DNA of 13,414 bases from Brumimicrobium sp965659845 (GTDB lineage Bacteria > Bacteroidota > Bacteroidia > Flavobacteriales_D > Crocinitomicaceae), in contig CBFHXS010000073.1 in assembly GCA_965659845.1 (NCBI GenBank), forward strand, positions 1 to 13,414, given 5' to 3'. The position numbers and the translations under genes are program-made. The notes under the pieces were generated by a model. The model was given only the letters and a program-made list of their open reading frames with translations. It was not told where the DNA came from and searched no databases. Shown in pieces: positions 7,273 through 13,414 of this stretch. Position 1 is the stretch's first letter. Each line of letters opens with the position of its first letter.

Positions 7273-8163
7273 ATGAAGAATATTGCAGTTATTGGTGCAG
7301 GAACGATGGGAAATGGAATTGCTCATGTATTCGCACAATTTGGTTATAATGTTGCGTTAATAGACGTGTCTGAGAACTCGTTAGAAAAAGGAATGCAAAC
7401 GATTGAAAAGAATCTTGATCGTATGGTCAAGAAAGAAAAAATTTCAAACGAAGACAAAACAGCGACGCTTTCAAGGTTAAAAACATATACCTCTATTGAG
7501 GATGGTGTAAAAGATGTGGATTTGGTTGTTGAGGCAGCTACTGAAAATGAAGAACTTAAATTTAAGATCTTTAAGCAATTAGACGAGTTAACTAAACCGT
7601 CAACTATTCTTGCCTCTAACACTTCATCTATTTCGATTACAAAGATTGCTGCACAAACTTCACGACCAGATAAAGTAATCGGGATGCACTTTATGAATCC
7701 TGTACCTGTGATGAAACTTGTTGAAATCATAAGAGGCTATTCCACGTCAGATGAAGTAACTCAAGTTATCATGGACACTTCAAAAGCACTAAACAAAGTT
7801 CCTGTTGAAGTAAATGATTATCCAGGATTCGTTGCTAATCGTATTTTAATGCCGATGATCAATGAAGCAATCATCTCACTGCATGAAGGAGTAGCAGGTG
7901 TTGAAGAAATTGACACTGTAATGAAGTTAGGTATGGCTCACCCTATGGGTCCGCTTCAATTAGCTGACTTCATTGGACTTGATGTTTGCTTGGCAATTAT
8001 GGAAGTCTTATACAATGGATTAGGAAATACGAAATACGCGCCATGTCCTTTATTAGTAAATATGGTTACTGCTGGTAAAAAAGGTGTCAAATCGGGAGAA
8101 GGATTTTACGATTGGAGTCATGGAACGAAAGAACTCATTGTTGCAGAGAACTTCAAAAAATAG
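7273..8163 (+). CDS. hbd: 3-hydroxybutyryl-CoA dehydrogenase
   Basis: This is a cytosolic NAD(P)-dependent enzyme interconverting 3-hydroxyacyl-CoA (typically 3-hydroxybutyryl-CoA) and 3-ketoacyl-CoA in fatty acid, butanoate or amino acid catabolism. The Rossmann motif IGAGTMGNGIA is at about 7-17, with the NAD-ribose acidic residue at D31 (ALIDVS). Mapped on the mammalian enzyme, the catalytic and substrate residues are present: S118 in SNTSS, H139 in GMHFMNP, E151 in LVEIIRG and N189 in PGFVANRIL. The C-terminal dimerisation domain has the usual GMAHPMGPLQLADFIGLD. The length of 296 aa is close to the usual 280-295. The ATG at 7273 is followed at once by the Rossmann strand, so the start is clear. 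It appears monocistronic, is divergent from the glycosyltransferase and ends in an intrinsic terminator. No clear -7 element was found; an AT-rich TAATTTTA at 7240 is a weak candidate. Confidence 0.93.
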   Translation: MKNIAVIGAGTMGNGIAHVFAQFGYNVALIDVSENSLEKGMQTIEKNLDRMVKKEKISNEDKTATLSRLKTYTSIEDGVKDVDLVVEAATENEELKFKIFKQLDELTKPSTILASNTSSISITKIAAQTSRPDKVIGMHFMNPVPVMKLVEIIRGYSTSDEVTQVIMDTSKALNKVPVEVNDYPGFVANRILMPMINEAIISLHEGVAGVEEIDTVMKLGMAHPMGPLQLADFIGLDVCLAIMEVLYNGLGNTKYAPCPLLVNMVTAGKKGVKSGEGFYDWSHGTKELIVAENFKK

Positions 8164-8184
8164 TCACTTACGAAGTACGTATTT

Positions 8185-8213
8185 AAAAGGTGGCATTTTG
8201 CTGCCTTTTTTTT
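8185..8213 (+). terminator. Intrinsic terminator after the 3-hydroxybutyryl-CoA dehydrogenase gene
   Basis: The arms AAAAGGTGGCA (8185-8195) and TGCTGCCTTTT (8199-8209) pair over 11 bp, including two G-U wobbles, around a TTT loop. The U-tract runs to 8213. It starts 21 bp after the stop codon at 8163. Confidence 0.8.
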
Positions 8214-8231
8214 CTTTACGTAATATTGGAA

Positions 8232-8240
8232 TAGCTTTTG
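8232..8240 (+). promoter_or_regulatory. Possible -7 promoter element before the basic-tailed secreted protein
   Basis: TAGCTTTTG matches TAnnTTTG with one extra T. It lies immediately after the terminator at 8185-8213 and 14 bp before the ATG at 8255, consistent with a new transcription unit starting here. Confidence 0.35.
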
Positions 8241-8254
8241 TGTAACAAACAGCT

Positions 8255-9358
8255 ATGGATAAACGTTATTACAATATGTCTAGATTCACTTTATTTTTTA
8301 TCACGATTATTCTGCCTGGAATTCTTTTTGCCCAGCAAGCGCCTTCTGAATTGATAAAAATAGAATCTAAATTGACCGAACAGCTTAATGAGCTGAGAAG
8401 CACCCTTGACGACGAAAAAATCAAAACGCTGAATAAAACCTTCTCCTCTACTCTAGAAGAGGCATTATCAATGAAAGGTGCTTTTGACCATCCTTTTACG
8501 AATCTTCAAACCATTGGTAAAATCTATTCAGATGACCGTTTAGTTCGAATCATTACTTGGAATACACAATATGAAGACAAATCGCACGATTTTCATGGAT
8601 TCATTATGAAAAAAGACGAACGACGCAATAAGGTCCATCTAGTGGAACTTAATCGTGTTCAACAGCATTTCGGAATGATCAGAGATCAATCGGTAACTCA
8701 TGAGAATTGGTATGGATGCCTTTATTACGACATCATTGACGTTAAAAAGCGCAATAAGACCTATTACACACTTTTAGGGTATGACCCAAACAACCAAAGA
8801 AGTTCAATCAAATTGATTGACGCTTTATATTTTACAGGGAAATTTCCAAATTTTGGCTATCCTCTTTTTGAAACAGAAAATGGTTATTCACGAAGAGTTA
8901 TTTTCGAACACTCAAATCAAGCAACAATGTCACTTAGATTTGATCAACAAAGAGGTAAAATTATATTTGACCACTTATCTCCTGAATCACCAGGAATGGA
9001 AGATTTTCGTGAATACTATGTTCCAGACATGTCCTATGACGCCTATTCATTTGAAAATAATAAATGGCACTTGATAGAAGACATTATAGCAATAAACAAA
9101 AAAGGGCAAGAAACAGTTGAACTTAAAGCATACGACAGTAAAAGTGATACAGTTGTTAGTATTGAACGAAAGAATGAATGGGAAAATCCTGAAGGTCAAA
9201 ACACACCTATTAGTGGTGGAACTCACAAGGCTAATTTACCCGAAGACATCTCGGAAGATGATAAAAAAGAGAAAACGAAGAAGAAAAAATCTAAACGAAG
9301 AAGAAAAAAGAAAATTCACAAAGGTGTCGTAATTACCAATATGGGCGGAGATGATTAG
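8255..9358 (+). CDS. Secreted protein of unknown function with a highly basic C-terminal tail
   Basis: I do not recognise a named domain. The protein is 367 aa. An N-terminal signal peptide (hydrophobic run FTLFFITIILPGILF, then AQQA) predicts export. ATG 8276 (MSRFTLFF) is an alternative start seven codons in and gives a cleaner signal peptide. Residues of about 31-75 are charged and probably helical. Residues of about 80-290 form a mixed, aromatic-rich region (RIITWNTQ, HDFHGFIMK, NWYGCLYYDII, YYTLLGYDPNN, RRVIFEHS), suggesting a beta-rich fold. From about 333 it becomes a run of Asp/Glu then Lys/Arg (about 337-354, nearly all basic), ending in GGDD. I recall similar unnamed secreted proteins in Bacteroidota, but this needs a search. 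The gene lies between a terminator upstream and a barrel protein gene 81 bp downstream. The coding call is secure; no function is claimed. Confidence 0.8.
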   Translation: MDKRYYNMSRFTLFFITIILPGILFAQQAPSELIKIESKLTEQLNELRSTLDDEKIKTLNKTFSSTLEEALSMKGAFDHPFTNLQTIGKIYSDDRLVRIITWNTQYEDKSHDFHGFIMKKDERRNKVHLVELNRVQQHFGMIRDQSVTHENWYGCLYYDIIDVKKRNKTYYTLLGYDPNNQRSSIKLIDALYFTGKFPNFGYPLFETENGYSRRVIFEHSNQATMSLRFDQQRGKIIFDHLSPESPGMEDFREYYVPDMSYDAYSFENNKWHLIEDIIAINKKGQETVELKAYDSKSDTVVSIERKNEWENPEGQNTPISGGTHKANLPEDISEDDKKEKTKKKKSKRRRKKKIHKGVVITNMGGDD

Positions 9359-9439
9359 TTTATTTAGTACTGCAGCAAAAATAACGCTCATTTCATTATA
9401 TCACATTTATTTCGTTTATTTGTAATTGAGCGATTCTTT

Positions 9440-10120
9440 ATGAAATTGAGAAGTAAATTATTCACCATTGTCCTTTTGAACCTATTCATGGTTCAAAATG
9501 TTTTTTCTCAAAACATTAAGACTCAAAAACCATATAAATTCATGTATGGTCTATCTTGGAACGCCATAGATGATGATGGACGTCCCTTTGAAGACCTTCT
9601 AAAGTTTCGCCCAAGATGGAACATGTTTGCTTTCCCTACGACCCTATCTTTAGATTATTATCACAAGGATGGAATGAGCTTCGAAGGAATAATTAGTTTT
9701 AACAGATACAAGTCGGACAACTTGGTTAATAACGATCTCAACAGAACGGGTGTTCTTTTCAACATAGACGCAAACTTCAAATACAGTTTTAGTGTTCTAA
9801 TGGAACAACCATGGGTCGACCCGTTTGTTTTCGTTGGACTAGGATATACGAGAAGGCCGAATCCCGAGTTTAATAATATGTTTTCACCAAATCTTGGTTT
9901 TGGGGTTAATATTATGTTGAATGAAGATTTAGGTATTCAATTAAGAACCGCAGGTAAGTTTGCTGTACATCCAGTAATTTTCAGACATGATTCAAACTAT
10001 TTACATCATCACTTTGGTATCATTTACAAAATGAATGCTATGCCATGGAATGAAGATTTCAGCAAGAAAAAGTACAACTGGCTTTTCAAGAATTACAGAT
10101 GGAAAGGAAATCAACTGTAA
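9440..10120 (+). CDS. Outer-membrane beta-barrel-like protein (OmpA N-terminal-type barrel), exported
   Basis: This is a 226 aa protein with a signal peptide (about 1-24: basic start, LFTIVLLNLFMV core, cleavage near VFSQ). The rest shows alternating hydrophobic/polar strands with many aromatic residues: MYGLSWNAIDDDG (about 35-47), TTLSLDYY, MSFEGIISFNRY, GVLFNIDANFKYSF, DPFVFVGLGYTRR (about 127-139), NLGFGVNIML, LGIQLRTAGKF and HHFGIIYKM. This resembles the eight-stranded barrel half of Bacteroidota OmpA-family proteins; the DDDGRPFEDL segment fits that group. There is no peptidoglycan-binding OmpA domain and no TonB box. The C-terminus ends in a short basic tail (KKKYNWLF...WKGNQL). The function is unknown; a structural or small porin role is only a guess. 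The start at 9440 is set by the signal peptide. Confidence 0.72.
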   Translation: MKLRSKLFTIVLLNLFMVQNVFSQNIKTQKPYKFMYGLSWNAIDDDGRPFEDLLKFRPRWNMFAFPTTLSLDYYHKDGMSFEGIISFNRYKSDNLVNNDLNRTGVLFNIDANFKYSFSVLMEQPWVDPFVFVGLGYTRRPNPEFNNMFSPNLGFGVNIMLNEDLGIQLRTAGKFAVHPVIFRHDSNYLHHHFGIIYKMNAMPWNEDFSKKKYNWLFKNYRWKGNQL

Positions 10121-10229
10121 TATCAACTGCAACAATTTGTTTTTCAGATTCATGAATTTCTTAAACATTTTTAGCATTAATCATTAAAATCTAGCCCTCT
10201 ATTATTGCTTAAAATTCAGTTAAAATTCC

Positions 10230-10237
10230 TATCTTCG
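10230..10237 (+). promoter_or_regulatory. -7 promoter element before the fused E1 dehydrogenase
   Basis: TATCTTCG (TAnnTTCG variant) has a TTG at 10205-10207, 22 bp upstream, close to the expected -33 spacing. The ATG at 10259 is 21 bp downstream. This promoter lies inside the in-frame upstream extension (TTG at 10205), which argues for the later start. Confidence 0.5.
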
Positions 10238-10258
10238 CCTCACGAAATTTCACGAATT

Positions 10259-12706
10259 ATGGCAAAAGATACCGCAATACAAGAGGAAAGCAAGATAGAC
10301 TTTGATACATTCAAAAGCGAAGTTTTATCTGACTTTGAGTTAGCTAATCTTTCAAGAGAAGCATCTCTTTTAGGAAGAAGGGAAGTATTGACTGGTAAAG
10401 CTAAATTCGGAATTTTTGGAGACGGTAAGGAGCTTGCTCAAATTGCACTTGCTAAACAATTCAAAAATGGAGACTTTAGATCAGGTTACTACCGTGATCA
10501 AACTATAATGATGGCTATTGGCGAACTTAACGTTCAGCAATATTTCGCAGCCTTATACGCTCATACTGATCTAGAAAAAGAACCTGCTTCGGGAGGACGT
10601 CAAATGGGAGGCCACTACTCTACCCGTAACTTGGATCAAAATGGTGAGTGGAAAAATCTAATGGAACAAAAAAACAGCTCTGCCGATATTTCTCCTACTG
10701 CTGGACAAATGGCTAGACTGCTCGGACTTGCTCAAGCATCAAAAGTTTACAAACAGAATGAAGCTCTTCACAGTATAGCAAGACTTCAGAAATTTTCTAA
10801 CAAAGGAAATGAAATTGCATTTGGAACCATAGGAGATGCATCAACCTCTGAAGGTCCTTTTTGGGAAACCATGAATGCTGCAGGTGTTCTTCAAGTACCA
10901 ATGGTAATGTCGGTCTGGGATGACGGTTATGGCATTTCAGTTTCGAAAAAATTTCAAACGATCAAAGAAAGTATCTCTGAAGCCCTTGCAGGATTTCAGA
11001 GGACTGAAGATCAAGCCGGATTTGAAATTCTAAAAACGAAAGGTTGGGATTATCCTCACCTCTGTGCAACTTATGAAAAAGCTGCACGAATAGCGAGAGA
11101 AGAACATGTTCCTGTGCTAGTACACGTAGAAGAGGTTAATCAGCCACAAGGTCATTCGACATCTGGTTCACATGAAAGGTATAAGTCTGAAGAAAGAATG
11201 CAGTGGGAGAAAGATTTTGACTGCATTTCGAAATTCAAATCTTTCATTCTTTCTTTTAAGGGAGAAAATGGTGAATCTTTAGCGACTGAAGAACAATTAG
11301 AAGCAATCGAAAAAGAGGCTAAGAAAGAAGTTCGTTCTCAGAAAAGTCAGGCTTGGAAAGATTTTACTAATGAAATCAAACAAGATATAGCAACGTCTAT
11401 TCACCTCATGAAGAATGTTGCAGAATCTAGTCCTAACAAAGCTTTCATATTGAAAGATGTTGAGCAACTAGAAAATGCCTTTGAACCTATTCGAAAAGAT
11501 ATCTTTAATAGAGTAAGAAATGTTATAAGAACTGTTCGAGGAGAGAATTCTGAAGCGCGAACAGAACTAATTAACTGGTTCAAATCTAAAAGAAAGGAAA
11601 ATTTCAATCGTTATAGCTCTCATCTTCATTCACAGTCTGATAAGGCTACACTAAATATAGACCCTGTCGATATTGAATATTCAGATGAAGAAGAATTGGA
11701 AGATGGTAGAATCATTCTGAGAGAGAACTTTGCCAAAATTTTCGAAAAATATCCAGAAGCTTTAACATTTGGAGAAGACACAGGTAAAATTGGTGGAGTA
11801 AACCAATCAATGGAAAATATGCAGGACCAATTCGGAGAAATTCGAGTTTCAGATACTGGGATCCGCGAATGCACGATTATAGGTCAAGGAATTGGTATGG
11901 CATTGAGAGGTCTTCGTCCAATCGCTGAAATACAGTACCTTGATTATTTACTGTATGCGATTCAGGTACTATCAGATGATCTTGCTACGCTACAATATAG
12001 AACCAAAGGAGGTCAAAAAGCGCCATTAATAATTCGTACAAGAGGGCATCGCCTAGAAGGTATTTGGCATTCAGGTTCACCTATGGGTATGATTCTTAAT
12101 TCTATTCGTGGTATACATGTATGTGTGCCTAGGAATATGACACAAGCCGCTGGAATGTATAATACATTAATGGAATCTGACGAACCTGCATTAGTAATCG
12201 AACCACTTAATGGTTACAGAACAAAGGAGCGTATTCCTTCGAATTTAGGAGAATTTAAAATTGCGCTAGGGCAGCCTGACATAGTTCAAGAAGGTGAGCA
12301 CCTTACCATGGTTAGTTATGGTTCAACATTCAATTTATGTACTGAGGCAGCCAAGCTACTTCAACAGTCAGGTATCCAAGTTGAATTAATAGATGTTCAG
12401 ACGCTCTTACCTTTCGATGTTGATCATATCATTTCAAGTTCATTAAAGAAAACAAGTCGATTAATGATCGTTGATGAAGACGTTTCTAGTGGAGCAACTG
12501 CTTTTATCCTTGATCAAGTATTGGTGAAACAGAAAGCCTACTACTTGTTGGATAGCGAACCAGTTACGTTAAGTGCTCAAGATCATCGACCAGCATACAG
12601 TACTGATGGAGATTATTTTTCTAAACCTAACGTAGACGACATTTTTGATGCTGCTTATGAACTCATGCATGAGGCTAACCCAAATAATTACCCTCGTTTA
12701 ATGTGA
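10259..12706 (+). CDS. Fused E1 alpha/beta subunit of a thiamine-diphosphate 2-oxoacid dehydrogenase (branched-chain or pyruvate type)
   Basis: This is the E1 decarboxylase of a mitochondrial-type 2-oxoacid dehydrogenase complex with both chains in one 815 aa polypeptide, as often found in Bacteroidota. E1 alpha spans about 20-330: YYRDQTIMM, MGGHYSTR, the ThDP/Mg motif GDAST (192-196) to WDDGYGIS (220-227), and the HSTSGSHERY loop (299-308) equivalent to the lipoyl-interacting loop. A helical, charged linker of about 150 residues (about 330-482) joins E1 beta (about 483-815): FGEDTGKIGGV (504-514), the ThDP-activating Glu in IREC (E537), IAEIQYLDY, TKGGQKAPLIIRT and the HSGSP histidine. It would decarboxylate a branched-chain 2-oxoacid or pyruvate and pass the acyl group to an E2 encoded elsewhere. 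An in-frame TTG at 10205 adds 18 residues but overlaps the promoter. The gene ends in three tandem stops. The substrate is unresolved. Confidence 0.9.
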   Translation: MAKDTAIQEESKIDFDTFKSEVLSDFELANLSREASLLGRREVLTGKAKFGIFGDGKELAQIALAKQFKNGDFRSGYYRDQTIMMAIGELNVQQYFAALYAHTDLEKEPASGGRQMGGHYSTRNLDQNGEWKNLMEQKNSSADISPTAGQMARLLGLAQASKVYKQNEALHSIARLQKFSNKGNEIAFGTIGDASTSEGPFWETMNAAGVLQVPMVMSVWDDGYGISVSKKFQTIKESISEALAGFQRTEDQAGFEILKTKGWDYPHLCATYEKAARIAREEHVPVLVHVEEVNQPQGHSTSGSHERYKSEERMQWEKDFDCISKFKSFILSFKGENGESLATEEQLEAIEKEAKKEVRSQKSQAWKDFTNEIKQDIATSIHLMKNVAESSPNKAFILKDVEQLENAFEPIRKDIFNRVRNVIRTVRGENSEARTELINWFKSKRKENFNRYSSHLHSQSDKATLNIDPVDIEYSDEEELEDGRIILRENFAKIFEKYPEALTFGEDTGKIGGVNQSMENMQDQFGEIRVSDTGIRECTIIGQGIGMALRGLRPIAEIQYLDYLLYAIQVLSDDLATLQYRTKGGQKAPLIIRTRGHRLEGIWHSGSPMGMILNSIRGIHVCVPRNMTQAAGMYNTLMESDEPALVIEPLNGYRTKERIPSNLGEFKIALGQPDIVQEGEHLTMVSYGSTFNLCTEAAKLLQQSGIQVELIDVQTLLPFDVDHIISSSLKKTSRLMIVDEDVSSGATAFILDQVLVKQKAYYLLDSEPVTLSAQDHRPAYSTDGDYFSKPNVDDIFDAAYELMHEANPNNYPRLM

Positions 12707-12764
12707 TAATAGTTACGCTCTATTGAATTACTGATGATTATCAGCTGAATTTTGTTTGATTTCT

Positions 12765-12772
12765 TAGTTTTG
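12765..12772 (+). promoter_or_regulatory. -7 promoter element before the Cys/His small protein
   Basis: TAGTTTTG is an exact TAnnTTTG match, 23 bp before the ATG at 12796. The predicted leader is about 20 nt. A TTTG-rich stretch lies just upstream but not at the expected -33 spacing. Confidence 0.5.
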
Positions 12773-12795
12773 CAATGTAGATTTACATTTATACA

Positions 12796-13185
12796 ATGAG
12801 AGCTATATTTGCATATATTCTTATGTCTCAATTAATCTTTGGATTAAGTGTGAAATCTTTTGTGGTTTTCGAGTGGAAAATGAATCAGGAACAGATTACT
12901 GAGAAATATTGTATAAACAAGGACAAGCCAATGATGAATTGTAATGGTAAATGTTATTTATCAAAGCAATTAGAAAACCTTGAACTAAAAGAAGAACAAG
13001 AAAGAAAAAACAACCCAAGTCCTGAGCCCTTGGTTGAAAATACTAATTTCGCTTGGATACTTGGACATCATGTACCAACTCCCATCATTCAATCAACATT
13101 TGAAAAAAAATCTAATGGTCTTAATCAGCCAACTTTTTGGTATGATAGAATTGATCATCAAATAGATCACCCACCACAAGTTTAA
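12796..13185 (+). CDS. Small membrane-anchored or exported protein with a C-x9-C-x3-C motif, possible metal binding
   Basis: This 129 aa protein is not in a family I can name. A hydrophobic N-terminal segment (about 3-26) looks like a signal anchor or uncleaved signal peptide. Next comes a compact cysteine motif: C39 (KYCINKDKP), C49 and C53 (NCNGKCYLSKQL), spaced C-x9-C-x3-C. A charged, probably helical stretch follows (about 57-72). The C-terminal third has His91, His92, His121 and His125, and ends HPPQV. Cys plus His content suggests metal or thiol chemistry, probably outside the cytoplasm. From memory, Bacteroidota proteins with this CNGKCYL motif sit ahead of metal-related lipoprotein and TonB-receptor genes; that should be checked. 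It has its own promoter-like element, a terminator-like hairpin 16 bp after its stop, and then a lipoprotein gene. Confidence 0.75.
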   Translation: MRAIFAYILMSQLIFGLSVKSFVVFEWKMNQEQITEKYCINKDKPMMNCNGKCYLSKQLENLELKEEQERKNNPSPEPLVENTNFAWILGHHVPTPIIQSTFEKKSNGLNQPTFWYDRIDHQIDHPPQV

Positions 13186-13201
13186 TGTTTACATCAATTT
13201 A

Positions 13202-13225
13202 TGGGCATGGTGCCCAATTTTTTTT
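13202..13225 (+). terminator. Intrinsic terminator or attenuator between the small Cys protein and the lipoprotein gene
   Basis: The GC-rich arms TGGGCA (13202-13207) and TGCCCA (13211-13216) flank a three-base loop and are followed by eight Ts (13218-13225). It begins 16 bp after the stop at 13185 and ends 19 bp before the next ATG at 13245. A promoter cannot comfortably fit in that remaining gap. Confidence 0.75.
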
Positions 13226-13244
13226 AAACATTAAACTGAATATA

Positions 13245-13414
13245 ATGAAAACAATTAAATTTATTTTCCCACTTATGCTTGCAGTGGGATTCATGACTGT
13301 GTCATGTAAGAAAGAAGGATGTACAGATCCTCAAGCAATCAACTATAACGAAGAAGCTAAAAAAGACGATGGAACTTGTGAGTACGAAGAATTTGGTACT
13401 ACAGAGATAAAGAT
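13245..13414 (+). CDS. Lipoprotein, 5' part only (window ends inside the gene); candidate MbnP-like metal-associated protein
   Basis: The reading frame is open from ATG 13245 to the window end (56 full codons). Residues 1-20 are a lipoprotein signal peptide (basic start, hydrophobic IFPLMLAVGFM), with a lipobox-like TVS-C and C21 as the lipidated cysteine, followed by KKE. Positive and acidic residues just after the Cys could favour surface export in this phylum, but that is weak evidence. Residues 25-47 carry a GCTDPQAINYN...DDGTCEY motif (C26 and C45), widespread in Bacteroidota secreted proteins. The next residues, FGTTEIK, look like the first strand of a beta domain. The context after a Cys/His small protein suggests a metal-handling lipoprotein such as the MbnP-like family, but the diagnostic part is missing. 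The lipoprotein call is firm; the family is tentative. Confidence 0.7.
   Translation, partial: MKTIKFIFPLMLAVGFMTVSCKKEGCTDPQAINYNEEAKKDDGTCEYEEFGTTEIK

Noticed and set aside
7344..7730. 128 aa minus-strand open frame inside the 3-hydroxybutyryl-CoA dehydrogenase gene
   Set aside because: The plus-strand gene is fully explained by conserved catalytic residues; this frame is low complexity (Ser/Phe/Ile rich) and antisense.
8817..9332. Two plus-strand open frames (8817-9074 and 9117-9332) inside the basic-tailed protein gene, suggesting a frameshift
   Set aside because: The main 367 aa frame is continuous with a signal peptide and no disruption; these are shifted-frame shadows.
9411..9423. 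TTCGTTTATTTGT as a promoter for the barrel-protein gene
   Set aside because: It only loosely resembles TAnnTTTG (TTTATTTG) with no supporting -33 element, so it is not listed as a feature.
9385..9432. Six-base inverted repeat CGCTCA...TGAGCG flanking the start region of the barrel-protein gene
   Set aside because: The arms are short and 36 bp apart; expected by chance and too far apart for a typical operator.
10148..10157. Ten-base perfect palindrome ATTCATGAAT after the barrel-protein gene
   Set aside because: It is short and AT-rich with no T-run and no position relative to a promoter; likely chance.
12731..12744. Five-base stem CTGAT/ATCAG after the E1 gene as a terminator
   Set aside because: The stem is weak and the tail is not a T-run; it may be chance, so no terminator is called.
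1..13414. Mobile element, prophage, defence island or CRISPR array
   Set aside because: No transposase, integrase, direct repeats, spacer arrays or defence-protein motifs were seen, and base composition looks even across the window.

Overview
The window looks like ordinary chromosome from a Bacteroidota bacterium, most likely a marine-type member of Flavobacteriales. The evidence is AT-rich DNA, absence of clear Shine-Dalgarno sequences, several copies of the Bacteroidota -7 promoter element (TAnnTTTG or the variant TAnnTTCG) just upstream of genes, a fused alpha/beta E1 2-oxoacid dehydrogenase, a Bacteroidota-style lipoprotein with a GCTD...NY...DDG-C motif, and small secreted and barrel proteins typical of this phylum. 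The genus cannot be named from the sequence. I saw no tRNA, rRNA, CRISPR array, insertion sequence or phage gene.

Layout. From 71 to 3969 there are three plus-strand genes: a DAO-family FAD-dependent oxidoreductase, a ComB-family (2-phosphosulfolactate phosphatase-like) protein, and a secreted protein joining two phospholipase-D/nuclease HKD motifs, a staphylococcal-nuclease-like domain and a ComEA-type helix-hairpin-helix domain. From 4049 to 6012 is a two-gene NatA/NatB-like ABC exporter operon with an ATGA overlap. A GT4 glycosyltransferase lies on the minus strand (6015-7118), tail-to-tail with the permease with only 2 bp between them. It is divergent from a 3-hydroxybutyryl-CoA dehydrogenase gene (7273-8163), which ends in a good intrinsic terminator. 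The divergent gap holds a near-perfect palindrome.

From 8255 to 10120 are two envelope proteins: a secreted protein of unknown function with a very basic tail, and an outer-membrane beta-barrel-like protein. From 10259 to 12706 is a fused E1 (alpha plus beta) subunit of a branched-chain or pyruvate-type 2-oxoacid dehydrogenase. The right edge carries a small Cys/His-containing protein (12796-13185), a strong terminator-like hairpin, and the start of a lipoprotein gene cut by the window end. That pair resembles the start of a metal (possibly copper)-handling locus.

The dehydrogenase genes (E1 and 3-hydroxyacyl-CoA dehydrogenase) both fit catabolism of branched-chain amino acids or fatty acids, but they are separate transcription units. 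Otherwise the window is a mosaic of short independent units. The most unusual items are the three-part secreted nuclease, whose SNase-like domain has lost its catalytic residues, and the right-edge locus with a terminator-like hairpin only about 20 nt before a start codon. No intergenic stretch exceeds 300 bases.
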